From Rhodospirillaceae bacterium (GTDB taxonomy: Bacteria; Pseudomonadota; Alphaproteobacteria; Rhodospirillales; Rhodospirillaceae): 64,000 nt of DNA. The stretch lies in assembly GCA_029245025.1 (NCBI GenBank), contig JAQWQC010000014.1, forward strand, positions 1 to 64,000. The letters run 5' to 3'. Within the stretch, counting starts at the first letter, position 1; each line of letters begins with the position of its first letter. A program made the position numbers and the translations under genes. A model generated the notes under the pieces. That model worked only from the letters and a program-made list of their open reading frames with translations. It made no database searches and had not been told where the DNA came from. Shown piece by piece: positions 37,379-48,414 of this stretch.

Positions 37379-39891
37379 AACTGTTCCAATAAGCGCCTGA
37401 GGTATTGTCGTTCTTCTCGCGGGCGAAGTCGCTGACCTGAGCGGCGCCTGATTTCTTGAAGGATTTCACGGGAACGCTGTGACAAGCCGCGTGTGTCGGG
37501 ATCGGTCGGCAACTCTGTATCTTTGTCGTCATCTGGACCGAGGTTTGGTCCCATTGCCCCAAGGGGTTTTCCAGCCTGACCCGGGATCGGAATAAGACCC
37601 GTTAGTCCCTGTTCAGCTAGTGCTTCCATGATTTGTTGTGCAGCACCCTGCATGCCATTTTGAAGATTGGCTAAAGCATCTGCTTGTGCGTCTGATGCAG
37701 GGCGCCAAGATTCTTGGCGCAAAGCGCGTTCTGCATCTCGCATGGCTTGATCCGCGTCCCCTAGTTCGTCGGGTAGCTGCCCTGTCATCTCTGCCATTTT
37801 ACTCATCAAGTCGCCTAGACGCTGTCGCAATTCTTTTTGTTGTTCTGCGTCGTCCTCACCGTCTATTGCTTTATGTGATTGTTCCTCGCCGCTATCGTTT
37901 TGCTGATTTTGCTGTTCTGAATCGCGAGCAGCTTCTTGATCACGTGGTCCGCTTTGGGCATGTTCCAGCGCCTGCTGCCGAGATTGCTCAAAGGTTTTGT
38001 TGAGCATATCTGACTGTTGCTGGGTGATTTGCTTAAGGTCTTCCATAATCTGCCGGGCGGCTTCGACTTCTGGATTATCCATGGGGCTGAGTGCTGTGTT
38101 GCGAAGCTGCTCTAACATGTTCTTGAGTTCTGACAGCATCTCTTTGGCCGCGTCCTCTGCGCCCATGTCAGAGAGTTGGCGTAATTGCTCCATCATCTCA
38201 GCTAGATCCTGGGAACCCACCGTTTGCATGTCACCGGTCTGTCCACTAAGCGAGAAACTTCCCTCCGGCATGTTTTTCATTAGGGCTTGATAATACTCCA
38301 TGAGGGCGCGTTGAAGGTGCTCAATGCGTCGCCCAATTTCTTCCTGGGATGCGCCGTTTTCTATCGCTTCACTGAGCGCGTCTTCGGCATCTTTCAGTGC
38401 CTGCTCAGCAAAAGCCATCACACCATCTTCTAAGCGTATGGCCGCGCGCCACATTAGATCGATGACGCTGTCCAAAACGTCGGTCGCATCTTGTAATTCG
38501 AGCCGGCTACGGGCGCTGGCGATTGCCAGATGTGCGATTACGTCGCCGCCGTAACTTTCAGGCACTTCAATGATACGGCTTAACGCGCTGGCAGCCGCAG
38601 GCGCAGTGGAGGGATCTTCGATCAAATCTTTGCGGTATTGAATAATTGTCGCGGCAACGAGATGGGAAAACGTGCGTTCAGGAAGGCGAAAGGTGGTCAC
38701 TTCACTCATGCCGCTCTGTCCGGCGGCATCGCGGGCTGTCAGTTTTAGGGCGACATCTTTGCCAGCCCAAGGATGGGCGGTGAAATCATGAAAAGATTGT
38801 TGCTCAATTTTCTTTGGGGTTAGCGGTGGCACAGAAACAGAGAAATCCCTAGCCCAATTTTTTGAATAAGGGCGTGTTTCTTCTGGCCGGTCGATGCGGC
38901 CTGATATGGAGACCACTCCATAATCATCCTCTGCGCCGTATCTAAGGCCGACACGAAAGCGGCCCGTTTCGTTGGGTGGTTCGCTCAACGCAATTTCAGG
39001 CTGATTGTCGGTAAGTGGAGAGAGTGGCCAGCTCGCCAATATTTTGCTCGTTTGTCGCACTACCACCTCAGTCCCTATCGGAAGCGGTCCTTCGTATCTC
39101 TGGCTTGCGTCGTCACTCATTGCGAGGTCGATGCTAGTTTCGTTGACGACCAGTCGGGCTGGGCGTTTTGTGCCGGTGACAATCACCAAGACCTGAGTTC
39201 CTTCGGGCACGACGATTGGATCATCCGTCATCATCTCGACTAAGGGGTCAAGCAGAATGGGAGGTCTGTTTGTATAAGTCGGGGGTGTAACCCAAACCTT
39301 CACGTCGACGAAACCAGTGTCGCTGGTCAGCGCTGGATTTACAGCGCGAACGAAGCGAGGTCCGATATCACCTTGAGCCCCAAGGATTCCGACCACACAA
39401 AGCAGCACAACTAATCCGCGAATTGCGAACTGATCTATTGCGGCGACAACTGCGCCTGGGCGCGGGGTGCGCAACCGTTCAATAAACCCAAACATGCGCA
39501 GACGATGCGCTAGCCAAAGTTTGTTTTGTCCCAGACCTGCTTTGTAGCCGAGATTATCCTCCCAGGCCGTAAGTGGTCGGTGGCTCATGCCCGATAAAGT
39601 TTCCAGATGATGTTTTGCTTGAAGAGCGGTTGGCCAAGAGAAGCTAGAAAACCCTGTTCGCACTTTCCAAAGTAATGCGATAATGAAGATGGAAAGGCAC
39701 AGTCCGTGTAAAAAACCGGGAAGTAGCGGCAAAAGGTCAAACAACGCAACGGCGACAAAGCCGCCGAGCATAAGAATCGGGACCCAAGCTGCTGCCGTTA
39801 TGCGTTCAAGCCCGAGGCTAAGGCGCGATAACATTAGGCGGCGGGCTATGAGGCGGCGGAGCCGCAATAATTCACGCCAATTACGAGACAT
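37375..39891 (-). CDS. DUF4175 / TIGR02302 large membrane protein
   Basis: 838 residues. Two or three N-terminal membrane helices (WVPILMLGGFVAVALFDLLP, GLCLSIFIIALLW and AIRGLVVLLCVVGILGA), a periplasmic part with FVDVKVWVTPPTYTNRPP and DYGVVSISGRIDRPEE, then a long helical, Gln/Met/Asp-rich region (about 500-760) of likely coiled coil, and a basic C-terminus. The family occurs widely in alphaproteobacteria, commonly between lysA and ftsE; function is unknown, and the envelope location is inferred. Its end meets the end of the broken DUF3426 gene. Confidence 0.88.
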   Translation of the reverse strand: MSRNWRELLRLRRLIARRLMLSRLSLGLERITAAAWVPILMLGGFVAVALFDLLPLLPGFLHGLCLSIFIIALLWKVRTGFSSFSWPTALQAKHHLETLSGMSHRPLTAWEDNLGYKAGLGQNKLWLAHRLRMFGFIERLRTPRPGAVVAAIDQFAIRGLVVLLCVVGILGAQGDIGPRFVRAVNPALTSDTGFVDVKVWVTPPTYTNRPPILLDPLVEMMTDDPIVVPEGTQVLVIVTGTKRPARLVVNETSIDLAMSDDASQRYEGPLPIGTEVVVRQTSKILASWPLSPLTDNQPEIALSEPPNETGRFRVGLRYGAEDDYGVVSISGRIDRPEETRPYSKNWARDFSVSVPPLTPKKIEQQSFHDFTAHPWAGKDVALKLTARDAAGQSGMSEVTTFRLPERTFSHLVAATIIQYRKDLIEDPSTAPAAASALSRIIEVPESYGGDVIAHLAIASARSRLELQDATDVLDSVIDLMWRAAIRLEDGVMAFAEQALKDAEDALSEAIENGASQEEIGRRIEHLQRALMEYYQALMKNMPEGSFSLSGQTGDMQTVGSQDLAEMMEQLRQLSDMGAEDAAKEMLSELKNMLEQLRNTALSPMDNPEVEAARQIMEDLKQITQQQSDMLNKTFEQSRQQALEHAQSGPRDQEAARDSEQQNQQNDSGEEQSHKAIDGEDDAEQQKELRQRLGDLMSKMAEMTGQLPDELGDADQAMRDAERALRQESWRPASDAQADALANLQNGMQGAAQQIMEALAEQGLTGLIPIPGQAGKPLGAMGPNLGPDDDKDTELPTDPDTRGLSQRSREILQEIRRRSGQRLRPREERQYLRRLLEQF

Positions 39892-39943
39892 AGGGGAGTT
39901 TAGGCTGAGGTCTGGTTTGGTTCAATTCTAGAACCAGGTAGCG

Positions 39944-41221
39944 CTAGTCCTCTTCCGTCATCCAATCTGGAAGGCTTTCCAACGCCCACAGGTCCTCGAC
40001 AGTAGGCCTTTTCCTAATAATGGCGAAGGAGCCTCCGTTCACCATAATTTCTGGGACCAGAGGTCTGGCATTGTAGGTTGATGCCATTACGGCCCCATAC
40101 GCACCCGCAGTTGCGAATGCGATTAGATCGTCTTCGTCGAGCGGACTAAGAGTTGCATCACGGGTGAAGCGATCTCCGGTCTCGCACACCGGTCCAACGA
40201 TATCTATTATTCTTTTGGCCGAATCTGCATTCTGCTCGGTGACAGGCAACACATCATGATGGGCGTCATACATCGCTGGTCGGGCAAGATCGTTCATCGC
40301 CGCGTCAACGATAACAAATTCTTTCGTTTCACCGGGCTTCACATAGACAACTTTAGTGACCAGGATACCGGCGTTCGCGGCGATCACTCTTCCTGGTTCG
40401 AACAAGATTGTACAGCCAAGATTGCCTACCGTACGGCGCACCACTTCGCCATATTCGGCCGGGCTTGGTGGCGCCGTATTGTCGCTTTTGTAGGGCACGC
40501 CAAGGCCGCCACCTAAGTCTACTGTCCGAATATCAATTCCAGCTTCGCGTAGTCCCTCAACTAGACCGGCCACTTTTATGAAGGCAGTTTCGAATGGAGC
40601 GAGGTCAGTGATCTGTGATCCAATGTGGACGGCAACGCCACGCACGTCGATCCCAGGCAGTGCATCAGCAATTTCGTAAAGCCGCAGTGCATCTTCCCAA
40701 GCGACACCAAACTTGTCTTCTTTGCGTCCGGTTGAAATTTTGTCGTGGGTTGCTGCATCTACGTCTGGGTTTACCCGGAACGCTATAGGTGCCGCGTATC
40801 CTGCTTTGGAGGCAATATCATTCAATCGGTTGAGTTCAGCTTCGGACTCAACGTTGATCTGACCAACGCTACTATCTAATGCGAGTGCGAGTTCTTCAGC
40901 TGTCTTGCCAACGCCTGAGAACACGATTTTCTCTGCTGCGATACCAGCGGCGAGGGCACGCTTTAACTCGCCACCGGAGACCACATCGCAACCAGCACCC
41001 AAGTTTCCGAGAAGGCGCAGAACAGCTAAGTTTCCGTTGGCTTTGGCGGAGAAGCATACGCGCGTGTCGAGCCCCTCAAGTGCATCGGTAAATACGCGGT
41101 AGTGACGGGTCAGTGTTGCCTCAGAATAGCAATAGAACGGAGTTCCAACTGCTGATGCAATAGCGGGTATCGGCACGTCTTCAGCGTGAAGGACGCCATC
41201 GCGGTATTGAAAGTGGTCCAT
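39944..41221 (-). CDS. lysA: Diaminopimelate decarboxylase
   Basis: 425 residues. Converts meso-diaminopimelate to lysine with PLP in the cytosol. Seen: the PLP-lysine segment VCFSAKANGNLAVLRLL (about 54-70), GGELKRAL, VAVHIGSQITD (about 196), VDLGGGLGVPY and CETGDRFTRD near residue 335, a family catalytic Cys region. The fold is an alanine-racemase-like barrel with a C-terminal beta domain. Length is typical. It is downstream of argH and lptM, the common alphaproteobacterial order. Confidence 0.95.
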   Translation of the reverse strand: MDHFQYRDGVLHAEDVPIPAIASAVGTPFYCYSEATLTRHYRVFTDALEGLDTRVCFSAKANGNLAVLRLLGNLGAGCDVVSGGELKRALAAGIAAEKIVFSGVGKTAEELALALDSSVGQINVESEAELNRLNDIASKAGYAAPIAFRVNPDVDAATHDKISTGRKEDKFGVAWEDALRLYEIADALPGIDVRGVAVHIGSQITDLAPFETAFIKVAGLVEGLREAGIDIRTVDLGGGLGVPYKSDNTAPPSPAEYGEVVRRTVGNLGCTILFEPGRVIAANAGILVTKVVYVKPGETKEFVIVDAAMNDLARPAMYDAHHDVLPVTEQNADSAKRIIDIVGPVCETGDRFTRDATLSPLDEDDLIAFATAGAYGAVMASTYNARPLVPEIMVNGGSFAIIRKRPTVEDLWALESLPDWMTEED

Positions 41222-41239
41222 TGTGATCTGTCCGTAGAT

Positions 41240-41377
41240 CTACTGACGCGGATATTGTTTCGGATATTGAGAATCCGGTGGTGGCGTCAACGCGCTTTTC
41301 TTTCCGCATGCGGTCAGGCTGCCGAGGCATAAAACTATGGCGACACATACCAACAAAACGTTTATTGGGCGGGTCAT
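41240..41377 (-). CDS. lptM: Small lipoprotein LptM (YifL-like)
   Basis: 45 residues. The hydrophobic signal ([15 protein letters not shown]) ends in a lipobox LTAC, followed by the family's [10 protein letters not shown] motif and a Gln/Tyr/Pro tail. LptM assists maturation of the LPS translocon in E. coli (established there); the same role is inferred. Its ATG overlaps the argH stop (ATGA at 41374-41377) and it ends 18 bases before lysA. The argH-lptM-lysA order is widespread in proteobacteria. Confidence 0.85.
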   Translation of the reverse strand: MTRPINVLLVCVAIVLCLGSLTACGKKSALTPPPDSQYPKQYPRQ

Positions 41378-42768
41378 AGGTTGCCTCCCGTCAAAAACCG
41401 TTCACGCGCGGCGGAGACTTGTGCCCGCACATTCTCTGGAGCGGTTCCTCCATAACTCGTTCTGCTGTTTACGGAGGCTTCCACGGATACAACTTGAAGC
41501 GCGTCGGCAGTCAACCGCTCGTCGACTGAGCTTAAGTCACTTACTGATAAGTCTTCAAGGTCACAGTCTTTATCTTCGGCTAGCTTTACAACTTGTCCGG
41601 CGATATGATGGGACTCGCGAAAGGCCACATTCTTCTCCCGCACGAGCCAATCCGCAAGGTCTGTGGCGGTTGTGTAACCTGCACCCGCAGCGTCCTGCAT
41701 TGTTGCTTTGTTGACGCCTATATCAGAGATCATGCCTGTTGCGGCTGCCACGCATAACTCAAGCGTATCGAAAACGGCGAAGACGGGTTCTTTGTCTTCC
41801 TGCATATCCTTCGAGTAGGTCAGAGGTAATCCTTTGACAACGATCAGCAGGCCGTTCATCGCCCCGATAACACGACCAACCTTGCCGCGTAGCAATTCAG
41901 CTGCATCCGGATTTCGTTTTTGAGGCATCATCGAGCTGCCCGTTGAGAACTCATCTGTGAAAGCGACAAAGCCGAACTGCGCACTTGCCCAGATCACCAA
42001 TTCTTCTGCTAACCGAGACAGATGGACGGATAGGATTGATGAGGCGGCCAGGAACTCTAGTGCAAAGTCACGATCAGAAACAGCGTCTAGGGAATTTGCC
42101 ATCGGTCTGTCGAAATCCAAGTCTTTTGATGTCCGATCCCGATCAAGTGGGAACGAGGTACCGGCCAATGCACCAGCGCCTAGCGGGTTTTCATTCAACC
42201 GCGTCCGCGCGTCGGCAAAACGGCCCCTGTCCCTGCCGATCATTTCCACATACGCCAGTAAATGATGTCCAAATGTCACCGGTTGGGCCGCCTGCAAATG
42301 GGTAAACCCAGGCATGATTGTATCCGCATGCGCTTCAGCTTTATCAATCAGGACCTTTTGTAGTCCCTTTAGCTGATCGTCGATAGTGTCGATAGCGGCC
42401 CGCACCCAGAGGCGAAAATCTGTCGCAACTTGGTCATTCCGTGACCGAGCTGTGTGCAGCCGCCCAGCTGGCTCGCCGATCAAATCCGCCAAGCGACCTT
42501 CGATATTCATGTGGATATCTTCCAACGCCCGCTTGAATGTGAAGCTACCGTCGCCTATTTCTTTCTCAATCTTGAGAAGCCCGTCCATAATGGCTTCGCC
42601 GTCGTCTTTCGACAGAATGCCCTGGGCTACAAGCATGGCACAATGCGCCCGCGAGCCCCGGATGTCCTGCTTCGCGAGGCGCTGGTCGAAGTCGATAGAA
42701 GCGTTGATAGCTTCCATTATGTCAGATGGGCCGCCGGAAAACCGACCGCCCCAGATTTGGCTGGTCAT
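41374..42768 (-). CDS. argH: Argininosuccinate lyase
   Basis: 464 residues, typical length. Splits argininosuccinate into arginine and fumarate, last step of arginine synthesis. The fumarase/aspartase-superfamily signature [12 protein letters not shown] (about 281-292) is intact; [18 protein letters not shown] and [19 protein letters not shown] are also present. It heads the argH-lptM-lysA operon and is divergent from tlpA, 42 bases between starts. Confidence 0.96.
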   Translation of the reverse strand: MTSQIWGGRFSGGPSDIMEAINASIDFDQRLAKQDIRGSRAHCAMLVAQGILSKDDGEAIMDGLLKIEKEIGDGSFTFKRALEDIHMNIEGRLADLIGEPAGRLHTARSRNDQVATDFRLWVRAAIDTIDDQLKGLQKVLIDKAEAHADTIMPGFTHLQAAQPVTFGHHLLAYVEMIGRDRGRFADARTRLNENPLGAGALAGTSFPLDRDRTSKDLDFDRPMANSLDAVSDRDFALEFLAASSILSVHLSRLAEELVIWASAQFGFVAFTDEFSTGSSMMPQKRNPDAAELLRGKVGRVIGAMNGLLIVVKGLPLTYSKDMQEDKEPVFAVFDTLELCVAAATGMISDIGVNKATMQDAAGAGYTTATDLADWLVREKNVAFRESHHIAGQVVKLAEDKDCDLEDLSVSDLSSVDERLTADALQVVSVEASVNSRTSYGGTAPENVRAQVSAARERFLTGGNL

Positions 42769-42810
42769 GAGACACCTCCTGCCTGTTGGGCAGTATAAAA
42801 GGACTAAACG

Positions 42811-43374
42811 ATGCTAAAGGCCTTAATTTTCGCGGCCCAAAGCCTTACAACGCTCGTCGTAGTCGCGGTCCTTACCATCGCGCTGGCGCCCCTGTCCAGC
42901 GCAGCAGACTCTGGGATCGCAAAACTGAAATGGCATGACGAGCCGCTCGTTGCACCAGATACACCTTTTCGGGACCGAGACGGGACAGACCTAGCTATCG
43001 CCGACTTTGCGGGAAAAGTCCTAGTCGTTAACCTTTGGGCGACATGGTGCGCTCCCTGTATTCGGGAAATGCCCACGCTTAACGCACTCCAGGCCGATCT
43101 TGGTGGAGCTCGATTACATGTGATTGCTCTTTCTCAAGATAGGGAAGGGGCTCGCGTAGCGGCACCTTTTATAGAAAAAAATGGTTGGTCCAACTTGGAC
43201 CTCTATGTTTCCGACGGAACAACGTTCGCTCGGGCCGCCAACATCCGCGGTCTCCCCACCACACTGATAATCAATCCCAATGGGATGGAAGTGGCGCGGC
43301 TGGAGGGAACAGCCGAATGGAATGACTCTGCGATTAAAGACGTTTTGTTAGGTCTTGCCGAACCAGGCCCTTAA
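42811..43374 (+). CDS. tlpA: TlpA-type thioredoxin-like protein
   Basis: 187 residues with an N-terminal membrane anchor or signal (about 10-31). The thioredoxin domain shows [19 protein letters not shown], the WCAPC active site near residue 75, and a cis-Pro segment [14 protein letters not shown]. TlpA proteins reduce periplasmic disulfides, for example in cytochrome oxidase assembly. Divergence from argH is common in alphaproteobacteria. Its stop overlaps that of the convergent PAP2 gene by 4 bases. Confidence 0.9.
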   Translation: MLKALIFAAQSLTTLVVVAVLTIALAPLSSAADSGIAKLKWHDEPLVAPDTPFRDRDGTDLAIADFAGKVLVVNLWATWCAPCIREMPTLNALQADLGGARLHVIALSQDREGARVAAPFIEKNGWSNLDLYVSDGTTFARAANIRGLPTTLIINPNGMEVARLEGTAEWNDSAIKDVLLGLAEPGP

Positions 43375-44051
43375 GACATTGACAGTCGCACAGATTGATT
43401 GTTCCGTTCAAACCAGCGGCGCATCAGGAAAGCGATTGCAATGCTCAAGAAGCTTCCGACGATAACGTCACTGACAAAGTGAACAGCTGTGATAAAACGG
43501 CTGATGCTGACTATTAACGCGATAACAAAATACAAAGGCGCAAATCGCGGTGTCAAAAATGCCAGTGCTATCATCGCTGACCAAATTGACTGGGCGTGGC
43601 CTGACGGCATGCTAGCCATCTTTAGGGCTACCCCAAATGGCTCGAACCCAGATTGGTGGTCATTAAAAAGGTAGCGCGGGCGATATCGACCAATGGCTAT
43701 TTTTAAGAAATTGATCAGCACAGCTGCTGTCAGCATAGATACCAGCATGAAGACCCATGCGCGTACCTGGTTTCTGAACCTAGTGATGTGTTCTTCGTCT
43801 TTTGCTCGGTGGGCGAGGGCAAGACTAGAAGTAAGTCCAGCGGCTGCCAGTCCATACCAAAAGGCACCGTTCGCAGCTTCCGTGAGTGTCCCCATTAGTC
43901 TGTGAATGCTGGGATCGAGTTCTGTCTTAAAATACCAAGCCAACGGAACGTCCCAGAACAAAATGAAACCACCAGAGACGATGGTGACTAGTAGGAGCCA
44001 GGGGCGCAGTCGTATCAAGTCCCCCTTAAGAATATGATAGGTGGGCTTCAT
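43371..44051 (-). CDS. PAP2-family membrane phosphatase
   Basis: 226 residues, about six membrane helices. The three PAP2 motifs are present: KIAIGRYRPR (motif 1), MPSGHAQS (motif 2, about 145) and SRFITAVHFVSDVIVG (motif 3). Such enzymes dephosphorylate lipid phosphates such as undecaprenyl-PP, phosphatidic acid or lipid A. The start abuts the stop of the GT39 gene, so they form a pair. It is similar in role to, but distinct from, the PAP2 gene at 51.9 kb. Confidence 0.9.
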   Translation of the reverse strand: MKPTYHILKGDLIRLRPWLLLVTIVSGGFILFWDVPLAWYFKTELDPSIHRLMGTLTEAANGAFWYGLAAAGLTSSLALAHRAKDEEHITRFRNQVRAWVFMLVSMLTAAVLINFLKIAIGRYRPRYLFNDHQSGFEPFGVALKMASMPSGHAQSIWSAMIALAFLTPRFAPLYFVIALIVSISRFITAVHFVSDVIVGSFLSIAIAFLMRRWFERNNQSVRLSMS

Positions 44052-45710
44052 TCAATCACCCCTTGGGGGGAGACTGCGAATGATCGACAAAGATTCTTTC
44101 CGGCCTTTGGAATAATTGTAGCCTTCCACGGTATCGATAACGGCCATGACGCCCTGGGTGGAGGCAATCATTTCACCCACGTTTTCCAATTGAGTTGTTG
44201 CGACAACACCTAAAGCCAATGGGTCGGCGGCAACGTGTGCGGCGACATTGCGAGGGGTGGTTAGCCAGGCATTTGTGCCAATCAGAAATACAACGGATGG
44301 TTCATGATAACGCGATAGAGCAATGCCAGGGCTATCCGGAGTTATATGTGTCTGGATTGCCACGGCTAACCTTGGGCTTAATGCAAGGTCACGCATGTTG
44401 GGGAGAACCCACCCGACAATCAGCCCAAAGCTTAAAACCGCCGTCACCAGTACGATGAACATCAAATCTGTGCGTTGCAACCAGAGTGTGCCGATGGCCG
44501 TTACGAGAACCAGAATCAAGAGGCCTGATGAAGTTTGATTGCCGCCATAGGAGAGAGTTGCCCAATACAGGCCGCCTCCAAGCACTAAGGTGATCCCGGT
44601 CCACAAAACATTGTTCCAGCGCGCTCTAATTGTTTCGGATTTAGAAAGCATCGCAGCTGCCGCAAGCGCCAGGCCTGGGATCGCAGGAAGGACATAATGG
44701 GGCAACTTGGTCGGCACCAACTCAAACATCAGCCACGTCGCAGCAGCCCATGCCAATGCAAAGCGTATTGCAGGGTCTTGGCGGTGGCTCCAGGCCATGA
44801 TGGCGCCTGGGATAAGAAGTAGTGAAGCTGGCCAAAGTGTGATTGGGGCAACGATCAGATGAGTACCGGGTGGCGCGCCGTGGCCCTCGGCGCCATCGAA
44901 CAACTTCGGTAAAAAGTCCTCCGTCAAAGAGTCTATAACGATGTTGTCTTGTCCGTTTGCTACCGATGCCAATAGCCATGGTAGAACAAACGCCAAGGCA
45001 ATCGGCACACCCACTTCTGGCTGCAAGCCGCGCAGCCAAGTGACATTTCGATCGGCGATAGACAACGCAATAGCTGTTGCGCTGGCGACTAAGATTGTAA
45101 TTGGCCCCTTTATCAAAAGGCCAGCACCTATCGCCGCCCAGAACAAGAGGGCAATCCTTAGTCGAGGTATGCGGTTTGGTGGGGCGCGGTAGAACTCATA
45201 AAGCGCGATGTGCGCAAGAACAACTGTTAGCAACACAACCGCATCAGTTTTGGCGAGATGAGCTTCTACCGCTGTGATTAAGGTGCAAGCCGTAAGTCCG
45301 GCAGCAATCAGGCCGATGTGAGCATCAAACATTCTGCGGCCAAGTACAAAAATACCCAGTATGGCGAGCCAGGCTGCCAATGCTGACGGCAGACGATACG
45401 CCCATAGTGCGCTGGTGTCTCCTTGAGCGCTGTACTTGATAGAGGGGTACTGCAGCCAATGAATCCCGATTGGTTTCTTAGTTCGCGGTTCTTCTTGAAA
45501 TTGGATGACGGCGACATTGCCAGTTTCGAGCATCTGTTTTGTGGCCTGCATAAATCGTGACTCATCACGATCTGTCGGCGGCAAAGAGGCGAGTCCAGGT
45601 AGGAACAAAGCCATACAGAGCGCCGTCAAGACCAGAAACGGTCGAATACCATGTGTGAGGCTGGTCACTGAGCCTGACATCCTAGTTCCAAATACAAGAA
45701 CGGCCCCCAT
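44052..45710 (-). CDS. ArnT-like GT39 lipid-linked sugar transferase
   Basis: 552 residues (or 542 from the ATG at 45680). About twelve membrane helices. The first periplasmic loop has PPTDRDESRFMQATKQMLET, the acidic D-D/E motif of ArnT/PMT-type GT-C enzymes that use polyprenyl-phosphate sugars, and RTKKPIGIHWLQY follows as in ArnT. ArnT adds aminoarabinose to lipid A; whether this copy does so is unknown. A paired PAP2 gene follows with no gap, suggesting the two act in the same envelope-modification path. Confidence 0.87.
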   Translation of the reverse strand: MGAVLVFGTRMSGSVTSLTHGIRPFLVLTALCMALFLPGLASLPPTDRDESRFMQATKQMLETGNVAVIQFQEEPRTKKPIGIHWLQYPSIKYSAQGDTSALWAYRLPSALAAWLAILGIFVLGRRMFDAHIGLIAAGLTACTLITAVEAHLAKTDAVVLLTVVLAHIALYEFYRAPPNRIPRLRIALLFWAAIGAGLLIKGPITILVASATAIALSIADRNVTWLRGLQPEVGVPIALAFVLPWLLASVANGQDNIVIDSLTEDFLPKLFDGAEGHGAPPGTHLIVAPITLWPASLLLIPGAIMAWSHRQDPAIRFALAWAAATWLMFELVPTKLPHYVLPAIPGLALAAAAMLSKSETIRARWNNVLWTGITLVLGGGLYWATLSYGGNQTSSGLLILVLVTAIGTLWLQRTDLMFIVLVTAVLSFGLIVGWVLPNMRDLALSPRLAVAIQTHITPDSPGIALSRYHEPSVVFLIGTNAWLTTPRNVAAHVAADPLALGVVATTQLENVGEMIASTQGVMAVIDTVEGYNYSKGRKESLSIIRSLPPRGD

Positions 45711-45766
45711 TGCACTGGAGGCCGCCTTGGAAACGCAAGAAAAAACGTCGCACCAGTTTCGCTGAT

Positions 45767-46657
45767 CTATCTTGTTGGCACTGGTTCCTCACATGAATAG
45801 TCATAGAAACCCTTGCCGGTTTTGCGACCGAGCCACCCTGCTTCGACGTATTTAACAAGCAGTGGGCAGGGACGATACTTAGAGTCGGCTAGACCTTCGT
45901 AGAGGACGCTCATGATCGACAAGCAGGTATCAAGACCAATAAAGTCGGCCAATTCCAGCGGTCCCATCGGATGGTTGGCGCCGAGTTTCATGGCTGTATC
46001 AATGGCCGAAACAGAGCCAACGCCTTCATACAGAGTGTAGATTCCTTCATTGATCATCGGGATCAGAATGCGATTGACGATGAATGCTGGGAAATCTTCT
46101 GACGATACAGTTTCCTTCCCGAGTTTTACGGCAACGTCTCGCACGGCAGAAAAAGTGTCTTCGGCTGTCGCTATACCGCGTATCAGCTCTACGAGCTTCA
46201 TGACCGGTACTGGGTTCATAAAGTGCAGACCCATAAACCGTTCCGGACGATCAGTGCCTGCACCTAAGCGTGTGATGGAAATGGAAGAGGTGTTGGAGCA
46301 AAGAATAGCGTCGTCACGGATGATCGGACAAACGTCATTAAAGATCTGTCGCTTGATTTCTTCTTTTTCGGTCGCGGCTTCGATCACCATGTCGGCGTCG
46401 GACATACATTCAAGCGCTGAAGACGTCTCAATGCGCTGAATTGCAGCATCTTTAGCGTCTGCAGTTATACGTTCTTTTTTAACCTGCCGCGCCATGTTGC
46501 CATCAATACCGGCCAAGGCTTTTTTGAGCTGCTCGTCGCTAATATCGAAGATTTTGACGTTGTAGCCTGCGAGGGCGCTCACATGGGCAATGCCGCTACC
46601 CATTTGGCCAGCACCAATAATACCAATCGTCTTCACTTCGTAACTTGATTTAGACAC
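45767..46657 (-). CDS. 3-hydroxybutyryl-CoA dehydrogenase
   Basis: 296 residues, GTG start. Oxidises 3-hydroxyacyl-CoA with NAD+. The nucleotide-binding motif [21 protein letters not shown] (about 11-31) and the signature [15 protein letters not shown] (about 145), with the catalytic His, are intact; [13 protein letters not shown] closes the domain. Its place downstream of etfBA with a 78-base gap is common in alphaproteobacteria and fits beta-oxidation or butyryl-CoA/PHB metabolism. Confidence 0.93.
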   Translation of the reverse strand: MSKSSYEVKTIGIIGAGQMGSGIAHVSALAGYNVKIFDISDEQLKKALAGIDGNMARQVKKERITADAKDAAIQRIETSSALECMSDADMVIEAATEKEEIKRQIFNDVCPIIRDDAILCSNTSSISITRLGAGTDRPERFMGLHFMNPVPVMKLVELIRGIATAEDTFSAVRDVAVKLGKETVSSEDFPAFIVNRILIPMINEGIYTLYEGVGSVSAIDTAMKLGANHPMGPLELADFIGLDTCLSIMSVLYEGLADSKYRPCPLLVKYVEAGWLGRKTGKGFYDYSCEEPVPTR

Positions 46658-46735
46658 TCGACTCTCGTCCTTTCTGGCCTGCGCAACGCGACCGCTATCA
46701 TCACTCAGTTAACGTTCCTTTTGAGTCGGCCTCGA

Positions 46736-47665
46736 CTAGAGGGCGTCTGACAATTGCGGAACCACATCAAACAGGTCGCCTACAAGTCCATAGTCAGCAA
46801 TCTGGAAGATTGGCGCTTCCTCATCTTTGTTGATTGCGACGATGACGTTGCTGTCTTTCATGCCGGCCAAGTGCTGGATAGCGCCGGAAATGCCAATCGC
46901 CACGTATAGGTCCGGTGCAACAATCTTACCGGTTTGACCAACCTGGTAGTCGTTGGGGACATAGCCAGCATCGACTGCTGCTCGCGACGCGCCAACTGCG
47001 GCACCCAACTTGTCGGCTAGTGATTCGATAATCGCGAAGTTTTCAGAACTACCAACACCGCGGCCACCTGAGATCACAATGCTAGCTGACGTTAGCTCCG
47101 GCCGCTCGGATTTAGAGAGCTCCTGGCTAACAAAGGTTGAAACCGCAGGGTCATTGGCGGCGCTGATAGCATCTATCCCAGCAGATCCACCTTCAGCGGC
47201 AGCCTTGTCAAAGGTTGAGCTACGCACCGTAATCAGTTTCACGGAGTCGTTGCTCTGGACCGTGGCCATCGCGTTGCCAGCATAGATCGGGCGAACGAAG
47301 GTATCGGCCGAAACAACAGCGGCTATATCGGATATCTGAGCCACATCAAGAAGGGCTGACACGCGCGGCATGAAATTCTTGCCGGTCGTCGTGGCCGACG
47401 CGAGAATATGTGTGTAATCGCCAGCAAGGCTGACAACCAGACCAGCGATAGGCTCTGCCAACTGGTGCTTATAGCGCGCATCATCTGCAATTGCGACGCT
47501 GGCAACACCAGCAATCCTTGCTGCTTGATCTGCCACAGAAGAGCATCCGGCTCCAGCGACGAGGATATGAATGTCGCCGCCAATCTCAGATGCGGCTTGG
47601 ACTGTGCTTAATGTTGCCGGTTTGAGTTCGGCATTGTCGTGTTCAGCTACAACTAGACAAGTCAT
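46736..47665 (-). CDS. etfA: Electron transfer flavoprotein alpha subunit
   Basis: 309 residues. Binds FAD and, with EtfB, accepts electrons from acyl-CoA and other dehydrogenases. The C-terminal FAD domain shows [17 protein letters not shown] (about 197), the signature [20 protein letters not shown] (about 236) and [14 protein letters not shown]. Its start overlaps the etfB stop by ATGA. The electron acceptor ETF-QO is encoded at 16.5-18.2 kb. Confidence 0.95.
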   Translation of the reverse strand: MTCLVVAEHDNAELKPATLSTVQAASEIGGDIHILVAGAGCSSVADQAARIAGVASVAIADDARYKHQLAEPIAGLVVSLAGDYTHILASATTTGKNFMPRVSALLDVAQISDIAAVVSADTFVRPIYAGNAMATVQSNDSVKLITVRSSTFDKAAAEGGSAGIDAISAANDPAVSTFVSQELSKSERPELTSASIVISGGRGVGSSENFAIIESLADKLGAAVGASRAAVDAGYVPNDYQVGQTGKIVAPDLYVAIGISGAIQHLAGMKDSNVIVAINKDEEAPIFQIADYGLVGDLFDVVPQLSDAL

Positions 47666-48414
47666 GCGATCACCTTGGCTTCGTTGCGGAGTTTTTCCAC
47701 CAATTCGGAAACGTTAGCAACTTTGATGCCACCTTCACGTTTTGATGGCTCTTCAACTTTGAGTGTGACGATGCGTGGTGCGGTATCTACACCAAGCTCG
47801 TCAGGAGTCGCGGTATCGATAGGTTTCTTCTTCGCCTTCATAATGTTTGGCAAAGAGGCGTATCTAGGTTCGTTGAGACGTAAGTCTGTGGTGACCACGC
47901 ACGGCATTGAAAGCGCGATTGTTTCTAACCCGCCATCAATTTCGCGTGTCACGTTTGCTTTGCCATCTACTAAATCAACCTTTGAAGCAAATGTACCCTG
48001 AGGCCAGCCCAGCAGTGCTGCCAGCATTTGCCCAGTCTGGTTCGCGTCGTCGTCAATGGCCTGTTTGCCTACGATCACAAGGTCAGCGCTTTCTTTGTCG
48101 ACTAATGCTTTCAACATTTTAGCTACAGCGAGGGGCTGCAGTTCGTCATCAGTCTGTACCAGGATGCCGCGGTCGGCACCCATGGCAAGTGCAGTGCGGA
48201 TCGTCTCTTGGCACTGCTGCACACCCATACTAACTGCGACAATTTCTTCTGCTGTGCCGGCTTCTTTAAGACGGACAGCTTCTTCAACAGCGATTTCGTC
48301 AAACGGGTTCATGGACATTTTGACGTTTGCCAATTCAACGCCAGTGTTGTCTGCTTTGACGCGAACTTTGACGTTGTAGTCAACCACCCGTTTGACGGCT
48401 ACCAAGACCTTCAT
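47662..48414 (-). CDS. etfB: Electron transfer flavoprotein beta subunit
   Basis: 250 residues. N-terminal [20 protein letters not shown], then [39 protein letters not shown] (the AMP-binding region) and the etfB signature [20 protein letters not shown], all in order. It heads etfB-etfA, coupled by an ATGA overlap. About 200 bases separate it from the adenosyltransferase upstream; that spacer includes a TATGCA/TGCATA hairpin. Confidence 0.95.
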   Translation of the reverse strand: MKVLVAVKRVVDYNVKVRVKADNTGVELANVKMSMNPFDEIAVEEAVRLKEAGTAEEIVAVSMGVQQCQETIRTALAMGADRGILVQTDDELQPLAVAKMLKALVDKESADLVIVGKQAIDDDANQTGQMLAALLGWPQGTFASKVDLVDGKANVTREIDGGLETIALSMPCVVTTDLRLNEPRYASLPNIMKAKKKPIDTATPDELGVDTAPRIVTLKVEEPSKREGGIKVANVSELVEKLRNEAKVIA

